Assembly (NCBI RefSeq): GCF_958298935.1
Contig: NC_084942.1
Span: 12,965,501 to 13,029,500 of the forward strand
Reading direction: 5' to 3'
Length of the DNA stretch: 64,000 nt
Source: Phragmites australis
Taxonomy: Eukaryota > Streptophyta > Magnoliopsida > Poales > Poaceae
In this document: positions 1 through 12,431 of the stretch, in pieces
Layout: every line of letters begins with the position of its first letter
How positions within the stretch are numbered: the first letter of the stretch is position 1
Program-made: the position numbers and the translations under genes
The notes under the pieces: generated by a model
The model's input: only the letters and a program-made list of their open reading frames with translations
Databases searched by the model: none
Told to the model about the DNA's origin: nothing

Positions 1-1370
1 GAACTAGCAAAGAATCTCAAGTTCTAAACAAGAAATTAGCAACTGAACTCGATTGACTACGTATTACCATTCAAATAGCCGCTTCTAGAATGCCTAGCAA
101 TAAGCCTACGGATTAATGAAGTAGTTCTTGAGGTATGGAAGAGAAGAAGAAGAACCTGCGTGGGTGACTGGTGAGCCGTGGCTAGGCCAGGGATCACCAA
201 TTTGTTTGACATTCGAAAATCAGAATCCAGCGAATTTTTGAAATTTTCGAATATCATGAAAACCGCTCAAAATTCAATAAGCATTCGCTCAAAATTCACT
301 CGATCAAATTTGTAAATCGGAGAAAAAATCGACCAAATAGATATTTGGTAACCGCTTGATTTAGACTGAAAACCAACCGCGTTACACCAAAAACATACCA
401 TATTTTCCACATTGAGCATATTTTGAATGAATTGTCGAAAACCGTTCGGTTTTATCGATTTACCAAGTGAATTTCTCGAATTGCAACGAAGTTCAACAGA
501 AAACCCAAAAATGGCTAGACCTTGTAGAATCAATAACTAATTCATGTGAGCTTAAAATCAAGTAAAACAAATTTTGTTGGTTTCCTAGTAACATTATCTA
601 CATGATAAAGGTATTTATACTCATAAAAAAGTTGAATATTTTCTGTGAGAAAATGTATTTGCTAAACCTAGTTAAATGCATAATAAATTCTTTACTAATC
701 CAAAAATCATGAAACCAATTTTTAGTCTTCTTACATGATCCTATGTCTTCTATAAAATACATGAAATTATGAAATAGTTATTGTAACATGGATAATTGTG
801 TAAATGTGTTGCAACTAGATTAATTCATAACGAACCCATCACACCTCCAAAATTAGTGAAACCACTTTTATTAGTTTGCTTATACTATGCTTTATGTAAG
901 AAAAATAATGGTAGACATGAAAAGGTTAATTAGAATGTTTTTTTAACATGTTCATGTTATGCTTGTGAACTTTGTAAAAATTGTGGATAAATTAATAAAA
1001 CTCTAAATGAAGTGAAACCAATTTTAAAGATCCTCTTAAATACTTCCTACACAAAAAAAATATGTGTTTTTATGTTAAGCTTTTTCTTAATGTGATGAAC
1101 CAAATCATCCTATTCGTACGACCCATTTCAGTATTTTTCTTTTTTAAAAGAACTTCCTCTTCATGAAATATGAGGCAAATGATATTATTTTTTATTTTGT
1201 TTTTCACAAAAGCTCTTAAAATTTTCTCTAGTATTTTTAGAATTTTCTATAATTTTTTTGAATTTTTTAAATTCAAATTAAAAAACCGATTGATTTCTAA
1301 CTATGGTGCAGACCGAGTTAGCCGATATTCGAGCGGTTTTCAATGAATTTTCGAACCCTAGGCTTGTTTG
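1..1370. other. AT-rich non-coding stretch, possible decayed TE
   Basis: No convincing coding sequence is visible. A 12-bp motif, TGAAAACCGCTC, lies at 257-268, and its exact reverse complement lies at 1331-1342 next to similar 'ttcgaa'-rich sequence. The two ends therefore look like imperfect inverted arms of a roughly 1.1-kb non-autonomous element. No target duplication could be fixed, so the element class is unknown. Confidence 0.3.
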
Positions 1371-2400
1371 CTTCTAGATGGGGCATGTTGCTAACTGCTT
1401 GTGGGCTGGATTAGCTGCGCACCTGTGGATAGACTGGGCTCTAGCTGTGCCCGGCTCCGACCTGTGATTAAGGTAGATGTCGTGACGATCATGGATATGT
1501 TCATGTTTTCTGGATTGAACCCTCATATCATTCAAGACAGAATGATATAGATGCTGGAAATATTTTCTCAATATTCTATACACCTTATTCAGAAAAATTG
1601 GTCAAATAACTCTATATAAGTTCTGTCAACTTCGCTAATTACTTGTCATTAGTAAAAAATTAGTAAAGGATTTTTAGTTAAACATTAGTTATAATTAGAT
1701 GTTATTAATCATAACTAATATTTACGGGTATTTAGTGATGATTATTGATAACTTAAGTTATGATTAACTGGAATTAATAATGGTGAATACTTATTAACAT
1801 AGTTTGTTGATAATAACAAATATAAACATTATTATTTCTATAAAATAATTAAGTTATATATGAATATAATATATGGCTTTAAACATGTTCTTATATCATC
1901 TTAATACATCAAACTAAATGTATTTACGTATTATCTCGTACATCTAACCAAACAACTTATTTATACCATCTTATCCAAAATCATCCCATTTATGAGGACG
2001 ATTTCATCATATTCGACTTCATCCAACCGCACAAAACATCGAGAATGCATAGGCAAGAGAGGCGGAAACAAGACAGGTGGAATCGTGAATAGCAGAAAAG
2101 TGGGCAACCACCATCATTTTGTTTGAAAGAAAGAACAAAAAGTAGGCAACCATCTAGTCATCTACACTCATTGAACTACCCAACTCATAAAAAGAAAAAC
2201 CCATCCGAGCTCCAGGAGCAGCAATGACTCATCAGATAGAGCACGCCCGCCACCCCATCTGTGGCCTCAATCTCCACATAGCTCAAGTAGGAAATGGTGA
2301 GAATCATGTCATGTTTCTTTCCTTTCATTTGTTTTATTGTTGATCTTTCTTGTTGCAGCTGAGAATCATGTCATGTTCTGAACTTGATCTTTGTCCGTTG
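1371..2400. other. Intergenic sequence, nothing recognised
   Basis: This is a moderately GC-rich start followed by an AT-rich block at about 1600-2000 with many 'ttagtta/taacta' words. No open frame shows family similarity and no clear repeat boundary is seen. Confidence 0.4.
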
Positions 2401-2835
2401 CAGGTGAGCTAGGGACGGTGGTGTTCTTAGCATGGCTTCCCATAGATATGGTACTAGTGGTGCCACCAAATGCTTGACGTGGCCGCCGCCACATACCGCG
2501 CCAGAGTGGTGAGGGTACGGTCTCTCGGACCAGCCACCGAAGCACCAGGAGGAGGCCTCCAGGGATGACCTTGTTGCCGACGAGCTCGTCATCCTTGACG
2601 CCCTCACCGTACTAGAGGCGTTCTTGTGGGCAATGACTTCAGCATCATTCTGGCAATGGCAGCTCCCATGGTCATCATGGCAAGAATCAGGGGTGCGGCC
2701 ATGGCAACAGACAACATGATGGCAACACCAACATATCCAAACTAGGAGGTGGTTGGTACCAATGTCAAATATATGGCAAATTCGGCCATTAGGCCAAGAA
2801 TTGTCGCAGAGGGCCAAAGCGGGGGCCTACCTAAC
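2401..2835 (+). pseudogene. Copia gag C-terminal relic with zinc knuckle
   Basis: Read on the plus strand, about 2600-2820 gives a Gly/His/Asn-rich stretch followed by a retroviral-type CCHC knuckle, 'CQIYGKFGH' then stop-AKNC. Its spacing is C-x2-C-x4-H-x4-C, but the second Cys is Tyr and a stop sits inside. This is the nucleocapsid end of a Ty1/copia Gag. The relic is cut at 2835 by a solo LTR, and pol-type sequence in the same orientation resumes at 7850. I infer one ancient gag-pol split by that insertion. Frames are broken throughout, so no protein is expected. Confidence 0.6.
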
Positions 2836-5800
2836 TGAAAGTGCAACTAGATCCCCTATGTGGATTTTGATGATACGACAAATGATTAAGAGACTAATAT
2901 ATTCAATGAGTATTTGAATAGGTAAAAGTTCCACTGATGTAAACGACATGACGTTGGGGATCCCCAAAATTGAAGAAAGAAGACGGCCAATGGTTTACTC
3001 TTAAAAATACTCTTTTGTTTTTGAAATTGAGTATAGGACCAATGTTTACACTGAGTCAAAAACTTCTCAGTGACATCGGATGTTCTTATGTCATCGGATG
3101 GTCCGAACATTCAGAATATAGGGTTCTCGGTTTGGATTTCTTTTTAATATCGCTTGTTCCAATGGTTTTATCAGATGTTCTAATGTAAATTGGAACGTCT
3201 AACTTTCTCAACCTTAGAGATCTTGGTTTTTAATTAAAATCCAACATCGGATGTTCGGAACATCTAGTATTAGTGAGCATATACCTTTCGGTCTTGATTT
3301 AATTCTCCACAATGGATATTCTGATGTGTTTTTGTTTACTAGGTCTGTGTTGGGTTATTGTCGAGACTGGTCTTAGAAACAAATCAATCTTATCTATGTG
3401 CTGAGCTTAGGAATCAATCCTAATACATAATGATTTCATTGATGATAATCATTACAATATTCATACCTTAATTGATAAATCATCTTACAAAAAACCTCCA
3501 AAAGTCGAGGAATCGAATAAAACTACATCGGATCCTAAGCTTAGTCTTAATCTTTGCCGAGAACTCCACAGGGAAAAACTATGTAGAACACCTCCCTAGA
3601 TTTCACCTCCTCGAAGTCTTCCAATTCTTTCCTAACTGAGTATTTGATTATAGCAAGTATGAGTATATATCGTACTCAGCAAGTTGTGAAGGAAATAGTA
3701 TGTATATGAAGGCTTTAATAAGAATATGGCTAAATGGCTCTTTTGCATAAAATAATATTTAAGTAAAACAATTTGAAAAGCGATAATAATTAAGTGAATA
3801 GCAAACCACCTCAAGACTCCATCCATCTTGACCTGTTCAACTGATAACCTTAACCAAGGTTCTAACCACCAAGGCTCCCACTGCCAAAGTTAAACTACAG
3901 ACAAACCACCTCAACCATGATTCCTACCATCGTGACTGAACCACACCTCAACTATGGTTTCTACTACCACAGTTGACCATACTAACTAAACCATCAAGTT
4001 ATAATCATGGTAGATTTTCTATGCCGCTCATAACCATGAGGACGGCTGAATATTCAGTTTTAACTCTATAGAGGTTGACTAAATCTCCATTTTACCCACA
4101 AACAGGTGACTAAGTCTCCATTTTAACCATGTAAGCTAGACACTTGCACACTTCTAAGGTGTCTGGCCAGGAGATCACTACAAAGCCTTTACAATGCCCC
4201 TCTCTGCACATGTCTACCCGCTATGGTCTCACTGCTGCGTGATTCTACCTCAATAACGGAAGCCCCCTCTTGCGCCTTACGGATCTAAAGAAGTACATCC
4301 CTTCCATTACCCGTACTAACAGGTGGTCTACACTATACTGAGAGTAAAGCAAATTACTTAGCTAGGTCTGTTTCATACCAGACTTGTGGTTGTACTATAA
4401 ACACAGAAAGATTACCCCATGAACTAATCCTTGGATTTGAGCAAGACTACCACTTTCCCAACCATACATCACATACCAGCCTTATCATACCACTTACTCA
4501 AATCCCTATACCATGTTGGTACAAAAATTATTCCATCATATTTTATCATTGTTGCATAGGACCATTATCATGTTCGTGGAACAATTATCATGACTTACAT
4601 CCCAAAGCAAGGCTAAGCATCATCTACCCTTCCATAACCCAAAACCATACTATTGCAACAAGGATAATAAGAAAAAATAAGGTAAAGCCTAGCTCTTGGG
4701 ATTCCAAACGTATTATTAGCATGCATATTTGTAAAACAAAATATTTGTAAAATTAGGATAAATATGTTCAAGAACACAACTCACCTTCACTTAACTCAGT
4801 TGGGTCTTCAGCGAATTATTGGTCTTGAAGTCCTTCTAGCTCCTTCAGAATGTTGGCGTCTCATGAAAATAAGTGAAAAGGTAGCACATAGACACCAAGA
4901 TCCAAAAATAACCAAATATCACACAACAAACATCATCACATACCATGTTACACTTTTTCGAACAATTCGGCGAAAGAACGGGTTCAAAAGGAGCTACAGT
5001 TAACAAGTTACGATTTCTTATAGATCAAAATAGGACTAAAAAGATTAACTACGTATGAAATTATGTTACTACAAATTTTATAGAATTTTTACAAAGTCAT
5101 TTATAATTTTCTAGGATTTTTTAGGATTTTCTGGTATTTATTAGCATTTACTTTAATTATTAAACTAAATAAAAACATTAAACAGAATTAACAAACATTT
5201 ATGTTAGTTATAAAACATATAATAGAATTAAATAGCATTACAAAAACACTATAAACATCATAAAACTATTTTACAAACTTTTATACTAATTTTAGAATTA
5301 TTTTTATTGTAGAAAATATATTTGTTGGAATTATTCTACTAAGGGAACACTATATAGAATTATTACACCATTAAACAGAACTAAATATACATATAAAACA
5401 TTATTAAACATTATTAGAAATTAATTCCCTATTTATTATTATTTTTAGAATTATTATTACATTGGAAATCTATGATGTCAGCAGAATAATAAAAGAAAAA
5501 GAAAGCTGACTGGGCTAATTGGATGATGTGGCAGGATGAGGTGGCGTGTTGACATGGCTTAGGAGCTGATTGGGATTATGTATGCCATGTGGCGACTCAG
5601 GATTGGTTGTTGAAGGGGTATGTTGTGATCTAATCTTGACCGTGGGCTTTGGATCTAACAGCTAGAAGACATGGCGGCCGGAGGAAAGGTGACCATCGGC
5701 AGAGGGTGCTTAGGCACGGTGGTGGTGTCGCCAGAGTTCTGCCGGAATGGTGCTCCAATGGGTTATGGTCAACGGTGAGCGACAGAATAGCGTCAGGAGA

Positions 5801-7849
5801 GGATGAGCATCTCACCTCGGGCAACCGTGGGGTTGGAGAGGTGGCGAGGTGGCCTGGCGACGGTGTACAGTAGCGGTGACCTTTGGGTCTCGTAGGCGAT
5901 GGTGCTCCGACAACCGAAAAGCAAGGGAGAGGCTACAGCTGGACTTCTGAGGTGAGGGCGATGCTCTGGAGCAATTCAGTGATGGCATTGAGGTACGGAG
6001 GTGGTGAGTTAGTGAGCTCGGCTAAGGGGCAACAATGGTGGCTCTACGTTAGAGCTAGGACGCTACAGCGTTGCCCTTGCACCGGTGAGTTGGGGGAAAA
6101 GGTTTGAGTGTTCTAGGGATGGCGTGCGGGTCACATATTTATACCCACGAGGTGCAAGGGGTTGAGATCGACGCAGTTTAGGGTTCAGTGGAGTCCGACA
6201 TCGTTATGATTCTATCTGAGCTTGATACCCTTCGGTTTAAACGTGATTCAGTTAGGGATAAGGCAACAGCGGGTTGTGGTGTTCGTGTGGACTCGATTCG
6301 GGGAGCTTCTAGAGGATTTCTTGTTTGGGTGAGGCGCGGATTTGTGCGGCGGTGCTCGAGCTCGAGTTGCACTCTTGGCAGTGCGGCGGTCTCTGAGTCG
6401 AAGATGAACCCGACAAGTGTGGTCCACCTGGCAGTGGCCTGAAGTAGAGGAAGCGGCAGGCGAGGCGGCTAGGCTAGCTTGCAGCTGGCCCATGCGGGAG
6501 AGAGAAGGAAACGGCTAATCGAGCTGGTTGGACAGGTTAGGCTGCGGCCTAGAGAAAGAATAGAGGGGGAGAAAGAGAGATAGGTTGGGCTAGGTCAAAC
6601 GATGGGGGGGAAGAAAAGAAGAGAGAGATGAGCCTTGGCCTTTAACTCTAAAAGTTTTTCTTTTTCCCTTTTTCTAATCTATTCTCACCCTCTTGTACGT
6701 ACACATGTATATATATACTTATATAGCATATATACTAAATATACTTATATTAGCTCATATAATCAAAAAAATCCATCAAGAAATCAAGTAATCAAATATA
6801 TAACTACACCCATACACACAGATATATATATGTATATATGTATATTCTTTTATAAGAAAAAATAGCCCTCGATGTATATATGTATTTGTACACATAACAC
6901 ACATATTCACATATATTTATATACATGTGTAAAAGCACACATAGACACTTAGGATTTTTATTTAATTTTTGGAAAACTTTTTTATTTCCTTTGAAAAGTA
7001 TTTTTATTTTCTTGATTTTAAGAATTTGGGTTGTTACAGTTTTAAAGTTCAAACTATTATTTTGAAATGATTGGATATTCCGATCGTGGAGTTTGAAATC
7101 TTTGATGTGGGCTGAAAAAGGTGTCCAATGGATAGTTTTTAAAGGGGTGTATTTATATACCCCTTCCCCTTCTCACTCTAAACATTGCCATTTCGAATCT
7201 GAGAGCTCTCCAAAGCAAAAAAAAAAAAAAAGGCCATTCTCCTCTCCGAAGAAAGTGTTCCACCTTTGAGAGGGACTTTGAAAAGAGAGTTTGAGTGCTA
7301 GAAAGCAAAAGTTGATCTTTGAGTACTAGGTGTCATCTCCAATCTTTTGTGTTTGCAATCTTTTCTCTTGGAGTTTGAGGACTTCTAAACGGCCAAGAGT
7401 TGCTCGTGAGCCATCAACACGTTTTTGGTGTATTGTGAGAAACTTTGTGAAGACAGATTGCACCTTTGCAAGAGAAGAAATACCACAAGGAAGCCGAAAA
7501 GTGTTTGGTGCAACCTCGGGAGGAAAAGAGTTGAAAGAGACTCGGCTCAAGTGTAATCGAGCCCCTCAACAGAGACATAGGATCCCCTTAAGGATCCAAA
7601 TTTTGGGAACAACATCCTTATGTCTCCGTCTTTCGGTTATTTCGTATATTTTATTTACTTTATTGCGAGCTCATAAATTGCTTTGTGTTAATCCTAATGT
7701 TTATATATCATATAGATTGCACCTTGTTACTTGCTTTAGAGTAGTTTTAAATTTCGTATTTAATTTCATTAAGGCGAAAATTCAGCTTGTTTAGAGAATT
7801 TTTAAAAAAGTCTACTCACTCCCCTCCAGGCCGCCGTCTCGACCCTTAA
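2836..7849 (+). mobile_element. Solo LTR A (about 1.3 kb), itself interrupted
   Basis: The element starts with 'TGAAAGTGCAACTAG' and ends near 'gacccttaa', a form typical of copia LTR 3' ends although the terminal CA has become AA. It is flanked by a perfect 5-bp target duplication, ctaac, at 2831-2835 and 7850-7854. Removing the nested element at 3333-7038 and one copy of its duplication leaves about 1303 bp (2836-3332 plus 7044-7849). The left part holds several 'ATCGGATG' words like those in Sirevirus LTRs. No internal coding region or second LTR follows, so it is a recombination-derived solo LTR. Confidence 0.75.
3333..7038. mobile_element. Solo LTR B (3706 bp), nested in LTR A
   Basis: It begins 'TGTTTACTAGG' and ends 'GGGTTGTTACA'. 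The perfect 5-bp target duplication gtttt lies at 3328-3332 and 7039-7043. It is long, with AT-rich and GC-rich blocks and no gag or pol. Its layout resembles solo LTR D at 27444-31482: both share the words 'cataacc.tgag.acg' and 'ctctatagaggttg' or close variants and a '...gttaca' terminus. Such lengths are typical of Del/Tekay-type chromovirus LTRs, but that assignment is inference. Open frames at 5630-6500 lie in a GC-rich part and are not credible genes. Confidence 0.75.
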
Positions 7850-8450
7850 CTAACAAACATCGATGATTACAAACCCACTCTTATGATGGCCAAGGCTTGT
7901 GTCACGCTGCTTGCCACATCCACTCCACCACAACCAGTCGTGTCAACATCCCCTCCACCATGTTGTATCCCTCTATATCTGGTCAATGAGAAGGTATTCG
8001 CATATCTAGATTGAGGAGGACCACGATGATCGGCTCTGGTACCTTGACACCAGCACCACAACCACATGACCGGGTCGCGCGCTGCCTTCTCCAAGATTGA
8101 TTTTGAAATCTTGGGCACCATCAAGTTTGGCGATCCCTATGTAATCGACATTAGGGGTGTGGCATTGCATGCTCACGAGGGTGTATTTCATTCCTCGGCT
8201 CACCACCAACATCATTAGCATCGCGCAACTTGACGAGAATGGCTGCCAGATACTGGATGACAGCGACGTCCTGCGGATTCGGGACTCGGATTGATGGCTG
8301 CTAGCGAGGGTGAGGCGCTCCCCAGCTGGTACATGCTTAGCCTTGACATTGTGCTCCTGATATGTCAGTCGGCAAGGAGCTCCGATGAGTCCTGGTGCTG
8401 GAATGCCAAATACAACCATATCAACTTTCAGGCTTTACGGGGTCCTCACT
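7850..8450 (+). pseudogene. Copia protease / GAG-pre-integrase relic
   Basis: The plus strand, with frame shifts, reads through 'LYLVNEKVFAYLD', then the copia protease neighbourhood 'LWYLDTS' and, one frame over, 'NHMTGSRAAFSKIDFEI'. It continues with 'GTIKFGDPYVIDIRG' and finally 'SWCWNAKYNHINFQAL', the GAG-pre-integrase His region. The normal catalytic D-[ST]-G triplet reads D-T-S, so the Gly is lost. This is probably the downstream half of the gag relic ending at 2835, since orientation and order agree. Several stops and indels make it dead. Confidence 0.7.
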
Positions 8451-8735
8451 TTGTATATTAAGCTTTTCCAAAGCATAATTTTCTTAGCGTGGGCTCAAAT
8501 AGTACAAATTGGTTCAAATAAAATGTTGTTGCAATGCATGGGTACATTACATGTACAAATCTAAATCACGGGTATTTTATTTGGTATTCCCAAGGGAGTA
8601 TAAAAATATATAAGGAAATTAAATAAAACAAATAAGTCAGGAAAATATCTAGTTTTTTTTATAGAGTACATCTGATGATGCACATGACACACACAACCCT
8701 ATCATGTCATCCACTCTGCAATCTCCATGCATCTA

Positions 8736-9815
8736 GGGATGGCAACAGGTCAAGTCGGGGCCGGTGGAGCAAAATCACACCTGACCTGAAACCCGATAGT
8801 CTAAACCCGACCTGAGCCCGAAGTGATTAACGGGTGAAACATGAAACCCGAGCCTGCACCCCGACAGGTGCTCGTCGCACTAGACACAGTTGGAACGACA
8901 CAACTTCACCGGCGACGAGCAGCTTGGCGGCGAGCGGCGTGGCGGCTTGGCCTGGGATCGGTAGCAAGAACCTTAGCGTACTAAGGGGATTCCATCGAAG
9001 GCATTCGCAGCTGCTGAAGTTCACCAGAGCAAGGTCCATGGTAGTGAGCAGCAAGGTCACTGGCGGCAATTGGCCGTGCATGAGCAAGATAGAGGGGAAG
9101 CTCAGGGAGATGGGGTTGCAAAGGCTCACCATGGAATGGGTGGCCTCAACCAAGAGATCGACAGTGAGGTTGATGAGGTGGCTGGAGATAGAGAAGAAGA
9201 TAGTGGGTAGCTCTAATCCGGCGAGGAATTGATGAACCGACGACGGGTATCGACGGAGGAGCTCCTAAGGGTTCCCTTTTGGGTAGATCTGGGCGAGTTT
9301 GGGGGTGGGAGAGTGAGGAGGTTGCTGCAGCTCAGTGGAGAAAAAATGGATGATGAGGGAGAGAACAAGAGGCCAACAGGAAGAGACGAGACGAGGAGCT
9401 CACTGACCATAGAGGTGGGTGTGGCAGTGGCTGGGCTGCGGGGAGGCCGGTGGGGCGGCGATGGAGAGGGCAAGAGGCCAGGCGTTGGGGACGTGCAGGC
9501 CGTGTGGGACGGGAGGCTGGGCTAAATGCCAGAGACAGTGATTTAGGCCTCTTGAGGTGACAGGATAGAACGACGGTGTGAGTTGGGTTGAGCTGACGGG
9601 TGTGGTGAATTAGGCTGAGATTTTAGGCGACCCGTGGCCACCCACGGGTGTAATTGAAAATCTAAACCCAACCCGACCCACTTCGGGTACCTAACTCGCT
9701 AGACCCGTGAGTGGGATTTAAAACCCGCACCTGCATCCGCCAGGTGCAGCACCCGTAGGGACCCAAACCCATGGGTCTGGCTGGCGAGAAGCCAAATGCC
9801 CGCCCCACCGCTTTA
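8736..9815. mobile_element. 'GGATGGCAAC' type repeat carrying unique DNA
   Basis: The left arm (8736-8870) and right arm (about 9600-9800) are rich in imperfect 'acccgacc/cgggt' words, a low-complexity pattern of non-autonomous elements common in grasses. Between them lies about 700 bp of unrelated GC-richer DNA with open frames on both strands (8834-9232 plus, 9213-9473 minus). This suggests a captured host segment including a 5' leader. I could not identify the captured gene. Precise ends and target duplication are not resolved, and 8451-8735 upstream holds nothing recognisable. Confidence 0.45.
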
Positions 9816-10470
9816 ACTAGAGCTAGGACATGGGCTGCTCATGGCACAATGTTTTAGCACGGCAAGACACAAAATATTTTGGGCTAGGTCAGCACGGCAT
9901 GAACACGAGGGTCGTGCCGTGCCTAGGATCTTGGCACGGTGGGCGTGCTGGCATGACACGATGGCTTGGGTCGTGCCTGTGCAAAATACGAAAAGGGCGC
10001 AGTACAATATGCATGATCATTTTTCCGTGTTTATCCTCTAATCTCTTCAATACAAAGCGTGAGACACTAAGGTCATGTTTATTTGGTGAGACATGGTTAG
10101 GGGGGATGTGTGGAGCGTGTGGAAGCGACGGTGGAAGTTGGAGGATGCACGAATGGCGGCGTGGAAGGCACGACAGGCGAGGATGGTGCGAACGAGGCTA
10201 GGGAGGGAGGGGAGGCGGAGGAAGATCTCACATAGGAGGTCGTCATGAGTACGGTTACAGTTAGAGTTGGAACTTGGACTGTGTCGTACCGACACGATCC
10301 GGCCCTATCATGCCTCGTACTATGTTGTGCTATGCTCACTAGGCACAATCGGCCTATCGTGTCGTGTCATATCATGTCGGCATGAGACAACTCTAGGAAG
10401 GGCCAAGCATAGCCCTCGGCATGCCATGCCATCGTCGTGCGGTGCCAGGCTAGGCACGGTCCTGCTCCAT
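9816..10470. mobile_element. 'GGCACGGC' type repeat carrying an F-box fragment
   Basis: Arms at 9830-9990 and 10265-10460 are built from imperfect 'cgtgccgtgcc/ggcacgg' words in roughly mirror orientation, resembling hAT-like non-autonomous elements of grasses. The centre (10040-10250) is unrelated coding-type DNA, an F-box fragment. The structure is that of a Pack-type element with a captured exon. Exact ends were not fixed. Confidence 0.5.
10047..10295 (-). pseudogene. Captured F-box domain fragment
   Basis: On the minus strand, about 10246 down to 10095 encodes an F-box core: 'DDLLCEIFLRLPSLPSLVR' followed by 'TILACRAFHAAIRASSNFH'. The pattern L..I..RLP....L.R....CR.F matches grass F-box proteins, which normally recruit substrates to SCF ubiquitin ligases. 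No C-terminal substrate domain follows. The frame runs straight into the surrounding repeat arms, so this is an exon fragment carried by the flanking element rather than a working gene. Confidence 0.65.
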
Positions 10471-12430
10471 ATCACCTAATAATGCTTACATATTTATCTT
10501 TTACCATCTCATACTTGTATCTTTTATGCTCACATATCTCTCTCATGCTCCAAGTCATCTAAGAGTGCTTCCATATTTATCAGTGACATGGAGGACCGTA
10601 CTTTGCACTATGGACTACTGAACAATGCTTGAAATGGAACCGTATGGATGTGTTTGAGTCTTAGGTCTGAAATCCTTCTCTTGCCTTCCGACCCTGTCCC
10701 TGGGAGTGTGTCCATAGCTGATCCTTTGACTAAACGGGACGTCAAATCACCACCGTCGCGAAGGATTTCAGACCAGCATTCGGATTTAACTCAAGAGGGC
10801 TCGGGCATGCCCATAGTGCAAGCCGGACTTTCTTGAGGCAATCTTAGTTGTTCTTATGCGCTAATAGAGTTCTGCAACCTTGTTCCTTGGCTACTCTTTT
10901 TCATGTCATACTGAAAGTCCTATTTAGATAATGGGGGCATCAAGAACGTGATAAGTACTGTCCCAGGCTTTGTACTGTTGTACAGGGCACCGTGCCCGTC
11001 TCGCTGTTCGGACAATACTAAGTGTTTTACAACGCACGTGTTTATGGTAACTGCTCTTATAATTGCCTGTGTAGTAACTGTTGGTCAATCCTTGCCTAAT
11101 TTCATTTCGAACGCTTAGTATTGGTTTCCATAATAGCATTAAAATCCAAATGTTGCTCCAAAATAATATCATATAAAAAAACAAAATTTAGCTGCGCCCC
11201 CTAGACCGTTACTATTCCAAAAAATCCATTTCATTTCGACTTGAATGCATTTTGTGAGGAAGACGTCAACTAGCCATTGATTTTGTAGCTGCAGCAAAGT
11301 CCACAAAGCTTTTTTATGAGAGAAGAAATAGAAAGAGAAGATTGCGGCTAACTAGGGCCGGCCTGGAGGCCGGAGAAACTGACGTTGGTTCAGTATTGGC
11401 ACATAAGGAAACCTTCTCACGTGATATACAAGGCTGTGGACCAGCCCATAATGTGGCGCAGCACATGGATTTTCATCAAATAAAATAGCGGCTTGGAGAT
11501 AGGATGCAGGCAGACGTGATCCTTGTTTTTAATTCTGGACTTTTCTTCCTTGGAGATAATAACTTGACATAGCTGGCCTGCATCCTCACGAAGCGATCGT
11601 TCATTAACATGTCAAGGGACTTTGGGTACTACTGGTTGAGGCTTATTATCTACATTGGTTTATCTGCAGTAGCAATTCATATGTCATGACCATAAGCAAT
11701 TGAAACCATAACATTAAACTGCAGGCCAGGAGGTGAAACTGACGTTGGTTACCAATGACAAGCCATGCGTGGCAAATTTAATGTTAATGTTGATCATTTT
11801 ATTGATTTCATTGTTGATTTATACAGGAGGGAAGAGTGCATGTACATCGCCAGCAGCCAAGCGGTGGCCACTAGATTGCTACATTGGTGCACCAAAACCA
11901 AAAGCAATGGTATAATATGGACATTTACTTAAACACATAGCTATAAGTTCTACCATTCTATAATAGATCCAAAAAGAATCTAGGATTGTTAGGACCAACT
12001 GAACAATGTTAGGCAGAAGAATTACACCAAACTAACTAGTTGCTATAAAAATTACTAGTTGCATTTTCATGAATTCAACAACCATCGACGTGTCTAGCTC
12101 AAAACAGGGACCAATGGCAATGCGTAGAAGTAGCACACTATGCAACTAGTAGATCTAATAATTTGGACACCGTCACCGAGCTGTATAATCGTATAATCAA
12201 GATATCAAATGCAAAGAGAATGGAGTCTTCTCCACCTCCTTCCCCTCCCTCTCCACCGCCGTCCTTCACCCCGAGCTCAACATCCACCCACTACCCTCCA
12301 TCAGAGCTATGAGCCCACAGGCGAATTCCAGGATGTCATCCAGTTCTAATCCCTCAATATGTTCTCCGCCCTTGAGGGCATGCTAATCCCTAGTTTTAAT
12401 GGCGCTTTGCTGGAAAAATCATAATTTGTC
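10471..12430. other. Non-coding stretch with small repeats
   Basis: No gene is recognised. A 15-bp perfect inverted repeat is at 10664-10774 and a 16-bp direct repeat pair is at 11375-11390 and 11735-11750. A plus-strand frame ending at 11915 has a hydrophobic start (about 11781, 'MLMLIILLISLLIY') and a short basic tail with two Cys, but nothing supports expression. Confidence 0.4.
10664..10774. repeat. Perfect 15-bp inverted repeat (hairpin)
   Basis: 'GGTCTGAAATCCTTC' at 10664-10678 pairs exactly with 10760-10774 across an 81-bp loop. Looser similarity ('ttgagt') extends outside both arms, so this may be a tiny MITE. Confidence 0.6.
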
Positions 12431-12431
12431 C

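Noticed and set aside
5630..6500. Cluster of overlapping frames on both strands
   Set aside because: They lie in the GC-rich block of solo LTR B, with no conserved motif.
11733..11915. Small secreted peptide gene
   Set aside because: The frame has a hydrophobic start and two Cys but lacks promoter, conservation or family evidence.
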